Positions 55,147 through 64,000 of a DNA stretch of 64,000 nucleotides are shown in pieces. Numbering within the stretch: the first letter of the stretch is position 1; every line of letters begins with the position of its first letter. Source of the DNA: Dactylis glomerata (taxonomy: Eukaryota; Streptophyta; Magnoliopsida; Poales; Poaceae); assembly GCA_007115705.1 (NCBI GenBank), contig QXEO01001820.1:124001-188000 (forward strand), in the 5' to 3' direction. The position numbers and the translations under genes are program-made. The notes beneath the pieces were generated by a model that worked only from the letters and a program-made list of their open reading frames with translations, did no database searches and was not told the DNA's origin.

Positions 55147-58000
55147 TTAAAGAAAAGCACTCCTGGGAGATAACCCATTGTTTATTTTCAGTACTTTTTC
55201 TTTTATTTGGGTCTTGGAAGTTATTACTACTGTAATGACCTCTCCTTATCTTTTTTATTTCGTTGTTGTGCCAAGAGAAGCCTCTAATTTGAGTGAGGTA
55301 AAGATTTGGGGATGTTGCTGTCCTGAAACAGTTTTTGGTGCTGCACCGTAAAAATTCTTGAAAATTCTCTGTGTATCTTTTGGACCTGAAATTTCTTGTG
55401 CATATGCCCCAGGTTATATCCAAACTTTCATTAGTTGAACACTTTTTGATTTGAGCAACAGAAAACCCCTCAAAAATTCTACCTTTGTTAGCTGTTCTGT
55501 TTTGACAGATTTCTGCCAATATTTGTGTTTGCCGCTTTATCGCTTTCTTTTTGAGTTCTTTTGATCACGGAACTTTTGGGGAAGTTGCTACAGTAGTATA
55601 TGCTTAATATGTGGTGGTTTTAGGTTGAAAACTGAAGCAAAAAGGGTTGATTCAATGTTATGCTTACACTAATGTTGCTAATAGAATTGTGTTTAGTTTT
55701 GCATGAAGGAAGTTTTCAAGTGTAGGGATTGGAGAATGATGAGATGAGATGAAGAATGGACAAAAGCTCAATCTTGGGGATGCCCATTCAACCCCCAAGA
55801 AATATCCAAGAAGTACAGGCATCAAAGCTTGGGGATGCCCCCGAGGCACCCCCTTCTTCATCGGCAAAAATCATGTCACCTTTCAAAACACTATATTTTT
55901 ATTTCTTCATGCATTATGCGTTCTTCTTGGAGCGTCAGTTTCTTTTGCTTTTAGTTTTCTTTTGTTTTGTTTGCTGCAATAAATGGTTAGATCACATCAT
56001 GTTTCTTTTGGAGGAGATGAACTTGCTTTTCATTTGCCAAGAACACTCTAGTTTTCACTCTTATCGTTCAATGAGTGTTCTCTTTTTCTGCTACCGCGTT
56101 TAGCTTGCATTTTTCGCCTTGATTTTTGTTCAGATCTTGTTTTATCTTTGAATCAAGGTTTATTTGGACCTTTGGTATATGTTGGTTTTCCTCCAAAGAG
56201 TTTCCTCAAAAAAGGTTTTAATGGTGTTGGAAAAGAGAAAAAGCTTTATGCAAAAAGGTGGTACAAGAAGGAGCTTGTTTAGACTGTGGCTTAGGATTTT
56301 GCATGTCGTGCTTGATGTCTTTTTGATAGTATGCTTAGTGGTTTTGCTGTAGCATGACTTGTCTCAAATAACTGAGATTGCTTAATGAGCCTTTGAAAAA
56401 ATCATGCTTTGTTTTTATCGTTTGGAAGCATTATTTTGGTTTTCTCCTTGATGCTTTATTTGGGTTGACTTGGCGCATGATAGCCTCTATGATCATTTAG
56501 TTTTTGACTTTTGATGCCATCTTATGCTTCTTTTAATGTCACTTTTTCGCTTTGCATGATTATGGCCGTTATTGATCTCTTAGTTGGTCGCTCCCAGTCT
56601 TTTGCTAGCCCTCGCATTGTACTGAGTATGAGCTCTACTCGTGCATTCAACTCCTAAAAACCAAGTTTGCCAAAGTGTCCACCATACATACCTATTAGCA
56701 ATTTGCTATTCCAAAGTACATTTGACTTGCTTTTATCTACTCTTCAAATTAAACTCTTACCAGTGTTATGCAAAAATTGGTCAGTAAAGCTCTCACGAAC
56801 CGGAAGGCACACTTTACTTTTTCTTGCTTTTAAAAATTTGACATTGTGGTCTCTTATGTTGAGTTGTTATGCTTGCAAGTTGTAAGTTGGAGACTAGCCC
56901 AACCATGCTGTCATGGGGCAAGCTTTCAACATTGCCCTTCTTATTTGAGTTGATATCGTGATCTTTTGTTTATGGATGCCCGCGGTGTGAAATGAATTGG
57001 GAATCTTGCGGGGATCATGGAGTTTGTATATGTGTTAGGGAAACGCCTGGGCTGCCAATCTAAGCCATGCATAATTCATGGTGGAAATTTGCAGCATACC
57101 CATAGTGGACATTCGACGACGCATCTAAAAAAAAAGCTATACAAATGGTAAATAAAAGAGATGTCGAGGTGTTCATTGTCTGCTTGTCCTGTCATTTTGA
57201 TGTGGGCTTGTTCCATGTCATCGGGCACAGAGGTACCCCGTTGGCAGTTCTCGATGATACATATATACTTACAATGACAAGAGCCTTTCTTGGGACTCTA
57301 AGTAAAGTAGCATGAGGTTTGGGTACTCGCATTCACGGGACACGAGGTTTTCGACTTATGATTTGTCAAACATATGCATCATAATTGTTCTCATATTAAC
57401 TTTAACCATTCAAGATGCTTATGATGGGGGCAATGAGAGCTCAAAGCTGGTAAGTACCATAATTTTTGAAGGTCTATAAAACTTGCGATCACTCCTTCCC
57501 TCCGCGAAGGGCCTTTCTTTAATTTTATGTTGAGTCACCACCTTCTATCTTTATGCACCATTAAGAGAGCATAGTTGTCATTCTTAGTATAATGTGCATT
57601 GTCCCAAAGTTTTCATTGATTGATTCATATTGTTGGTTTCACTTGTTCTTAAATTATTTGTATCTAGTCGCCCTTTTAAACTTGAAGGTGTCCTATGCAT
57701 TTATGTTTTGCTCTCCATGAAGGACAAGCTGAAAACCATTTGTATGTTTTTCCTTATGATTTGAACACACGTTTGACTTTCATTGTTTCATTTTCATGAT
57801 CTTTTGTTTGTGTTCATTTTCATGTTATAACATGGTTGCTAAGTTTCTATTATCAAGATTATGTCTTTCATTCCCATGTTTTAAGTTCTTTGATCTCAGC
57901 ACTCAATGCTTTACCTATATGATCAAGATTGTGATGGTGCATGTCACCTCAAAAATTATTCTTTTGTTATCACTTACCTAATCTAGGACGAGCAGGAGTT
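55147..58000 (+). other. E3 3' untranslated region, conserved in the family
   Basis: About 2.85 kb without a real gene. Much of it is collinear with the inverse of 30805-33336 and 44317-46792, which shows family-level conservation without coding. Two polypurine-like AAGCTTGGGGATGCCC or ATCTTGGGGATGCCC sites occur near 55771 and 55825. The part from 56880 to 57480 (GAAACGCCTGGGCTGCCAAT) has no counterpart in E1 or E2. Confidence 0.6.
55825..55840 (+). other. Internal polypurine-tract-like motif of E3
   Basis: AAGCTTGGGGATGCCC, the same 14-base core as the true polypurine tract at 58001-58014, but 2.2 kb upstream of the 3' LTR. A weaker copy lies 50 bp before it. Confidence 0.6.
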
Positions 58001-58014
58001 AAGCTTGGGGATGC
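58001..58014 (+). other. E3 polypurine tract
   Basis: AAGCTTGGGGATGC directly before the 3' LTR start TGATACG at 58015. Confidence 0.8.
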
Positions 58015-59556
58015 TGATACGTCTCCAACGTATCTATAATTTTTGATGCTCCATGGTTGTTTTTACACTATTTGCCTTGTGTTTCGTTATACTTCGTGGC
58101 ATTTTTATACGATTTCTGGAACTAACCTATTGACAAGATGCCACAGTGCCAGTTCCCTGTTTTCTACTATTTTTGAGTTTCAGAAAAGCTACACAGGAAA
58201 TATTCTCAGAATTGGACTAAAAAAGTTCCAAAGTCTTATTTTCCTCGGAAGCTTCCAGAGAACCGAAGAGGAGGTAGAGTGGAGCCACGAGGGCCCCACA
58301 CACCAGGGCGGTGTGGCCCAAGCCCTGGCCGCGCCCCCTATGTGGGAGGAGCCCCTGGCAGCCCCCTGACGACACCCCTTCGCCTATATAAAGCCTCAGG
58401 ACGGAAAACCCTAGGGGAGTCGACAAATTTCCAGAAAGAGTTCTGCAGTTCCGCCGCCGCCGTCGACAAATTTCGGGGGACAGAAGTCTCTGTTCCGGCA
58501 CCCTGCCGGGACAGGGAAGTGCCCCCGGAGCCATCTCCATCGGTCTCTATCGCCGTCTCCGCCATCTCCATCAACCTCACCGCCGTCTCCATCAACCTTG
58601 CTGTCTCCTATGATGAGAAGGGAGTAGTTCATCCCCGGGGCTGAGGGCTCTACCGGTAGCTATGTGGTTCACCTCTCTCTCCCATGATGTGATCTTTATG
58701 TGATCGTGAGCTTTGTATCATGTTGAATAAGTAGATGCTACTCTTCATCATTATGTGTACTCTAGTGGTGTTATTAAAGTAATCTATTCCTCCTGCCATG
58801 GTGTAATGGTGACAGTGTGTGCATCATGGTGGTACTTGGTCTAGGCTACGATTGTGATGTCTTATGGATTATGAGAATAATTATCACTATGATTGTATTG
58901 AAGTGATCTATTCCTCCTTTCATGGTGTAATATTGACAGTGTGTGCACCGTGTTAGTACTTGGTCTAAGTTGCAATAATATTTATCTTGAGTTGTGATTT
59001 GATTTGGATATCTCTATGAGTGGTGTTTGTCAAGTACTTGATGAACTTTAAGGGGTGCTTCTGTAGCCACTACGCAATGATTATTGTTATTCAATAGGAG
59101 AGTAATTTAGAGTAGCATAGTGAAGAGAAGTTATTTATTTGTTCAATTATGTTATATTTGTTGGGAGTGTGTCCACTAGTGAAAGTATGATCCCTAGGCT
59201 TTGTTTCCAAGCTTTGCACACCGTTTACTTGCTGTTTTGTTACTTGTTTGCTTGCTGCTATTTTTATTCCAGATTGCATTTACTACTTGTAATCATCTAT
59301 ACCACTTGTATTTCACTATCTCTTCGCCGAACTAGTGCACCTATACATCTGACAAGTGTATTGGGTGTGTTGGGGACACAAGAGACTTTCTGTATCATAA
59401 TTGAGGGTTGTTTGAGAGGGATAGCTTTGACCTCTTCCTCCCTGAGTTTGATAAACCTTGGGTGATCCACTTAAGGGAAACTTGCTGCTGCTCTACAAAC
59501 CTCTGCACTTGGAGGCCCAACACTGTCTACAAGAACAGAAGCGTGTGTAGACATCA
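58015..59556 (+). repeat. E3 3' LTR
   Basis: 1542 bp, TGATACGTCTCCAACG to GTGTAGACATCA. A TATATAAAG box lies at about 58385-58393; the 5' LTR has the weaker CTATGTAAAG at the same place. Confidence 0.88.
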
Positions 59557-60917
59557 CGGCCCCTACCCACGCCGGCCGTGCCGTCCCCCACAGCGCATCT
59601 TCATACGGCGCCCCTCCTGGTGCCGCCGTGGCGGTTCCCTACGCCGGCTACGCCACTCCCTATGTGGCTCCTTTCCACACTGGCTACACCGCCTGCAACA
59701 CATCTTCTACCTACGCCGGCTATGTCGCCCCCAACGCGGCTCTTCCTCACGTCGGCCACACCGCCTTCTATGTTGCGCCGCTGGCATCGGCGCAAATATA
59801 GGCTCCTTCATCCCCCACGGAGTGGGTCTTTGACAGCGGCGCCACCTCCCACCTCTCCAAGGACACCAGTATCCTTCATTATCTTTCTCCACACCCTGTT
59901 TATCATCATGTTACCGTTGGAGACAGATCCTCCATTCCCGTCTCCTCCTCTGGTCATGCCTCTATTCCTTCTTTTTTATCTAACCGTCCTCTTCATCTTC
60001 ATGATGTTCTTGTTACACCTCACATTATTAAAAATCTTGTTTCCGTTCGTCAGTTCAGTACTGATAATAATTGCTCCGTCGATTTTGATCCTTTTGGTTT
60101 TTCTGTGAGGGACCTTTTTTCTCGGCGTGAACTTCTTCGATGCAATAGTATGGGGGAGCTTTATTCTTTCCAGCACCCAACGCCCCGTGCTCTCACCACA
60201 ATCACCACCCCACACGATATTTGGCATCGTTGCCTCGGTCATCCCGGTCACGATGCATATCGTCGTCTTTCGCAGCATATTTCTTTGCCTTCTCATAAAC
60301 AAGTCTCTCATAGTACTCTTTGTCATGCATGTCAACTTGGACATCATGTATGTTTGCCTTTTTCTTCTTCCACCACTAGAACCACTCGTCCTTTTGAGTT
60401 AATTCACTGTGATCTTTGGACATCTCCGGTCTTGAGTACTTCTGGCTTTACATATTTCTTAGTCATTCTTGATGATTTTACTCATTTTTTGTGGACCATT
60501 CCTCTTCGCCTAAAATCCAATGCCTACGCCGCGCTCACCTCTTTTCGCGCATTTGCTCATACACAGTTTAATTTGCCTCTTGCATCCATACAGTGTGACA
60601 ACGGTCGTGAGTTCAATAATGCCAAACTCTACTCCCTCGCCGCCGCGCATGGCATACACATTCGCTTCTCGTGCCCATACACCTCCCAATAAAATGGTAA
60701 AGCTGAGCGCGTTATACGTACAGTCAATGACATCATGCATCCACTCTTATTTTAGGCTAGTTTACCGCCTCGTTTTTTGGTTGAAGCTCTTCATCACGCC
60801 ACTCACCTCCTTAATCGCCTCCCCACCAAAACCATTAGCGTGCCCTCCCCATACTTTGCTCTTCACCACATGCATCCTGACTACTTGTCTCTTCGTGTTT
60901 CTGGTTGTCTTTGCTAC

Positions 60918-62559
60918 TGATACGTCTCCAACGTATCTATAATTTTTAATGCTCCATGCTTGTTTTTACACCATTTGCCTAATATTTCGTTACACTTTGT
61001 GGCACTTTTATGCATTTTCCGGAACTAACCTATTAACAAGTTGCCACAGTGCCAGTTTCCTGTTTTCTGCTGTTTTTGTGTTTCAGAAGTGATACACAGG
61101 AAATATTCTCAGAATTGGACGAAATAAGTTCTTGAAGTCTTATTTTGTCCGGGAGCTTCCAGTCATCCGAAGGAGTGTAGGAGAGGGGCCACCAGGGGCC
61201 CTCACACCAGGCTGGCGCGGCCCAGGCCCTGGCCGCGCCGCCATGGCATGAGGCCACCTGGCTCCACCTCTGATATCGCCCCTTCGCCTATAAAGACCCC
61301 CCGACGGGAAAAACCTAAGTATCCGATCACTTTTCCAGAACACATCGCGATCTGCCGCCGCCATCGACCCGAAGATCAGGAGGGTCCAGAAGCTCTTTCT
61401 GGCACCCTGCCAGAGAGGGGAATCGCCACCGGAGGTCTTCTTCATCGCCATGCTTGCCTCCGGAGCGATGAGTGAGTAGTCTACCTTGGACTATGGGTCC
61501 ATAGCAGTAGCTAGATGGTTGTCTTCTCCACCATGTGCTTCATGTTTAGATCTCATGAGCTGCCCTACATGATTGAGATCACCGTTATGTAATTCTACAT
61601 GTTTGGTTTGTTGGGATTCGATGAATATTGGTGTTATGATTGAGTTGCTATACTGAATTATATCTTTTGTTATCTCTATGTTGTTTATGATCTTGCATGC
61701 TCTCCGTTGTTAGTAGCTATCTTGGCCGAGTAGTTGCTAGTGACTCCAAGAGGGGGTATTTATGCTCGATAGTGGGTTCATGCCTCTAATTAACCTGGGG
61801 GAGTGACAGAAACCTCTAAGGTTGTAGATGTGCTGTTGCTACTAGGGAGAAAATAACATTCATATGCTCAAGGGCATATGCTTTGTTTACATTACACACT
61901 TTGCTTAATGCAATTATCTGTTGTTTGCAACTTAATACTTGTGGAGTTCTCGGATTGATTCGCCACAAGTGGATTATTAGTCATAGATGCAGTTGGATGG
62001 CGGTCTATGTATTTTGTTGTAATGCCCAGAGTAAATCTCATAGTGATCTTCTTGACATATCACGTTTATCTTTATTCTATCAATTGCCCAACTGTAATTT
62101 GTTTACCCAGCATGTGTTATTTATCTTATGGAGAGACACCACTAGTGAACTGTGGACCCCGGTCCTATTTCCATCATATTGCTATCACCTGTTTACTTTA
62201 CTTGCACTGTTTACTTTATTCGCATATTCTACTGTTTTCCACTCGATACACTCATAACCTTTGTTTCAAGCAAACCGGTGAGATTGACAACCTCATCGCA
62301 AGTTGGGAGCAAAGTACTTGGTTGTGTTGTGTGCAGGTTCCGTGTTGGTACTGGCTGAAGACGAGTCAACAAGTATCGTAAAACGGCACCCTTGTTGGAG
62401 TGCTATTAAGCCAGTCAGCATCACCTTCAGTCGTTTGTCCCTTCTCTCCAAGATCGACATACCTTGGTTTCTTAACTGAGGGAAAACTAGCTGCTATACT
62501 CATCACACCTTCCTCTTGGGGTTCCCAACGGGCTGGTTGTTCACCACGCACAAGGACCA
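60918..62559 (+). repeat. E4 5' LTR
   Basis: Starts TGATACGTCTCCAACG, about 1642 bp, ending near AAGGACCA before the primer site. Close to the E2 LTR along its whole length, including the TGGAGTCACTAG-type downstream part. TATAAAG box near 61289. Confidence 0.8.
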
Positions 62560-62568
62560 GCTGTTTTC

Positions 62569-62586
62569 TGGTGCCGTTGCCAGGGA
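62569..62586 (+). other. E4 primer binding site
   Basis: TGGTGCCGTTGCCAGGGA, two changes from the Athila-type site TGGCGCCGTTGCCGGGGA. Confidence 0.75.
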
Positions 62587-62744
62587 GGATTGGAAGACTT
62601 CTGCGAGGGGAGTTTTCGCACGCACATCCTTTACTTTGTTATTGTTTTGCTTTACTTTATTTATTTTACCTGCATCATTTTATATCAAAAATCCAAAAAA
62701 ATTAGAATCCTTGGTAGTTGTTATTTCTTTACTTTTAGTTCATC

Positions 62745-63341
62745 ATGTTGATCCCTAAGTACGTTCTGGAGGACCTCTCAGTAGGTAGTGGTTCAATTAT
62801 TGGAAAAAGTAACATTGAGGAGTTCTATAGTCACATTAGTATGCATGAGGAAGTTGAGGAAAAATCTTTGGTTGAGCTAGCTCCTAGTATTGAAGTTGCT
62901 TCTGCTTATTTAATTCACATGTTGGAAACTAGGTTTGCTAGTCTTAATCCTTTTATGCAATACATGTTCCTTAAGCTTCATGAAATTGAAGATCCTGAAA
63001 AGAAAGCTTTTATTTTGGAAGCTTTGTGCTTAGAATTTAAAGATGTCGTTATTGAAGCTAGAAAAGTTCTTAAACATTTTAATAAACTCGGTTCTCCTAT
63101 AAAGGTTATTAGTACAAATGATGAAGGAGCCGAAATACCTATACCTAGCAAGCTCTTGGGATTAAGTGAAGCTTTCAAAAATAATTTTGACTGGATCTGT
63201 CCCAAAAATCTTTTTTGTGATTTGAGTGAACCAAGGCATGATCACAAAGGGTCTTCTAAAACTTATGTGGATGAAATACAATGCCTTATTGATAAGACTT
63301 CTTCAGTTGATCTTGATGCTTCATCACTTGATGTTACTTGA
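62745..63341 (+). CDS. E4 ORF, type-1 cassette, 198 aa, intact
   Basis: Starts at ATG 62745 (MLIPKYVLEDLSVGSGS) and ends at TGA 63339-63341 after SSLDVT. It is the intact counterpart of the interrupted E1 ORF: the two are collinear over their whole length, with length differing by one codon. The protein is predicted to be largely helical and fairly acidic, with ASAYLIHMLETRFASLNPFM and ALCLEFKDVVIEARKVLKHF as the most conserved stretches and a variable C-terminus. No zinc knuckle, protease or polymerase motif is visible, and I do not recognise a domain. It occupies the gag position, 160 bp behind the primer site. Conservation between two separately inserted copies suggests it was under selection or spread recently. 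Confidence 0.7.
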   Translation: MLIPKYVLEDLSVGSGSIIGKSNIEEFYSHISMHEEVEEKSLVELAPSIEVASAYLIHMLETRFASLNPFMQYMFLKLHEIEDPEKKAFILEALCLEFKDVVIEARKVLKHFNKLGSPIKVISTNDEGAEIPIPSKLLGLSEAFKNNFDWICPKNLFCDLSEPRHDHKGSSKTYVDEIQCLIDKTSSVDLDASSLDVT

Positions 63342-63355
63342 TTCGCAATTTTCTG

Positions 63356-63372
63356 CGCCTAGCTCAAAGGCG
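63356..63372 (+). promoter_or_regulatory. Conserved hairpin after the E4 ORF
   Basis: CGCCT (63356-63360) and AGGCG (63368-63372) around AGCTCAA, 14 bases beyond the stop, followed by TTAAAGAAAAGCACT as in the other three copies. Confidence 0.6.
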
Positions 63373-64000
63373 TTAAAGAAAAGCACTTTTAAGAGATAAC
63401 TCAATGTTTTATTTTCAGTACTCTTTCTTTTATTTGAGTCTTGGAAGTCATTACTACTGTAATGACCGCTCCTTATCTTGTTTATTTCGTTTTTGTGCCA
63501 AGAGAAGCCTTTAATTCGAGTGAGGTAAAGATTTGAGGATGTTGCTGTCCTAAAACTGTTTTCGGTGCTGCACCGTAAAAATTCGTATAAATTTTCTGTA
63601 TATCTTTTGGACCTGCGATTTCTTGTGCGTATGCCCCAGGTTATATCCAAACTTTCGTTAGTTGAACACTTTTTGATTTGAGCAACAGAAAACCCCTCAA
63701 AAATTCGACCTTTGTCAGCTATTCTGTTTTGACAGATTTCTGCCATTATTTGTGTTTGCCGCTTTATCGCTTTCTTTTGAGTTCTTTTGATCACGGAACT
63801 TTTGGGGAAGTTGCTACAGTAGTATGTGCTATATATGTGGTGGTTTTGAGTTGAAACCTGAAGCAAAAAGAGGTTGATTATATGTTATGCTACACTAATG
63901 TTGCTAATAGAATTGTGTTTAGTTTTGTATGAAGAAAGTTTTCAAGTGTAGGGATTGGAGAATGATGAGATGAGTTGAAGAATGGACAAAAGCTCAAGCT

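Larger units (their letters stand above)
50910..59556 (+). mobile_element. E3: full-length non-autonomous Athila-type gypsy element, 8.6 kb
   Basis: 5' LTR 50910-52453, 3' LTR 58015-59556, primer site, gag-like frame, hairpin junction, long 3' untranslated region and polypurine tract. The target duplication is CGGCT / CGGCC (one change). No protease, reverse transcriptase or integrase. The LTRs differ clearly more from each other than those of the Angela-type copia (about 10 differences in the first 107 bp), so E3 is older. Confidence 0.88.
50373..60917 (+). mobile_element. Decayed Ty1-copia element with short LTR, split by E3 and cut by E4
   Basis: Two segments (50373-50909 and 59562-60917) join in frame when E3 and its target duplication (CGGCT 50905-50909 / CGGCC 59557-59561) are removed. 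The order is a short LTR, degenerate primer site, an Ala/Gly/Tyr/Pro-rich gag remnant, protease, GAG-pre-integrase and the front of integrase. E4 enters at 60918, so reverse transcriptase and the 3' LTR are not in the window. The short LTR and direct gag-protease layout fit small copia lineages such as Ale/Hopscotch-like, by recollection only. Confidence 0.75.
50691..60917 (+). pseudogene. Copia gag-pol remnant (50691-50909 joined to 59562-60917)
   Basis: Starts at ATG 50691 (MATLPMQPSFFLDHV). It then has a repetitive Ala/Gly/Pro/Tyr-rich tract (SSYGAPPGAA occurs in both halves) but no recognisable capsid domain or zinc knuckle, so most of gag seems deleted. Protease follows (EWVFDSGATSHLS, near 59820), then GAG-pre-integrase (WHRCLGHPGH) and integrase (IHCDLWTSP, then IQCDNGREFNN). 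Stops in frame: TAG 59799-59801, TAA 60690-60692 (relatives read SQQNGKAER) and TAG 60753-60755. The frame resumes exactly after the E3 target duplication, so E3 went into a still-collinear copy. It ends within the integrase C-terminal part at VSGCLCY where E4 begins. Confidence 0.8.
60918..64000 (+). mobile_element. E4: Athila-type gypsy element, cut off by the window end
   Basis: 5' LTR, primer site, intact type-1 ORF, hairpin junction and the first 630 bp of the conserved 3' untranslated region. The last bases (GGACAAAAGCTCAAGCT) correspond to the internal polypurine-like zone of E3 near 55758. The left flank is GCTAC (60913-60917); its partner lies beyond the window. Confidence 0.85.

Overview
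The window is a nest of plant transposable elements with almost no ordinary gene space. Four features point to a grass of the Triticeae (wheat, Aegilops, barley or rye group): LTR retrotransposons whose LTRs start TGATACGTCTCCAACG and whose primer sites read TGGCRCCGTTGCCGGGG (Athila-type gypsy), a copia element of the Angela/BARE/WIS type, a 10-kb CACTA transposon, and a Mutator-like element carrying plant B3 and DUF295 genes. This assignment comes from sequence character and remembered family features. No search was run, so family names below the lineage level are tentative.

Layout. 54-373 is a foldback repeat. 943-5597 is a truncated minus-strand Ty3-gypsy element: gag, an extra ORF, the primer site and part of a long LTR. 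5598-49378 is a minus-strand chain of two non-autonomous Athila-type elements (E1 and E2) that share one LTR, giving three LTRs and two internal regions. The first LTR is split by an insert at 6739-30308. I read that insert as a solo LTR of about 5.8 kb, itself carrying a Mutator-like element (7110-12211, 9-bp target duplication), another LTR-like element (13599-16212) and a full-length CACTA transposon (17528-27543, target duplication TAT). The middle LTR is split by a nearly intact Angela-type copia element (34933-43469, target duplication AATAC). The right end of the chain cuts into a B3-domain gene, of which the 3' part survives (49381-49812). 50373-60917 is a decayed copia element with a short LTR, broken by a full-length plus-strand Athila-type element E3 (50910-59556). 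A fourth, E4, starts at 60918 and runs off the window.

How the parts relate. Only the Angela-type copia carries reverse transcriptase and integrase, and one stop codon interrupts its polyprotein. E1-E4 have LTRs, primer site, polypurine tract and a shared 3' untranslated block, but no pol, so they would need proteins in trans. Each carries one of three ORF types in front of the same conserved hairpin-containing junction, which makes the ORF look like an exchangeable module. The CACTA element has both transposase ORFs (tnpD and a tnpA-like ORF with a Ulp1-like tail) and a small Cauli_VI-like membrane protein, each with a single in-frame stop. The Mutator-like element has no transposase but carries two intact-looking, divergently oriented spliced plant genes (B3 and DUF295/F-box-like). 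These two and the B3 remnant are the only candidate cellular genes in the window.
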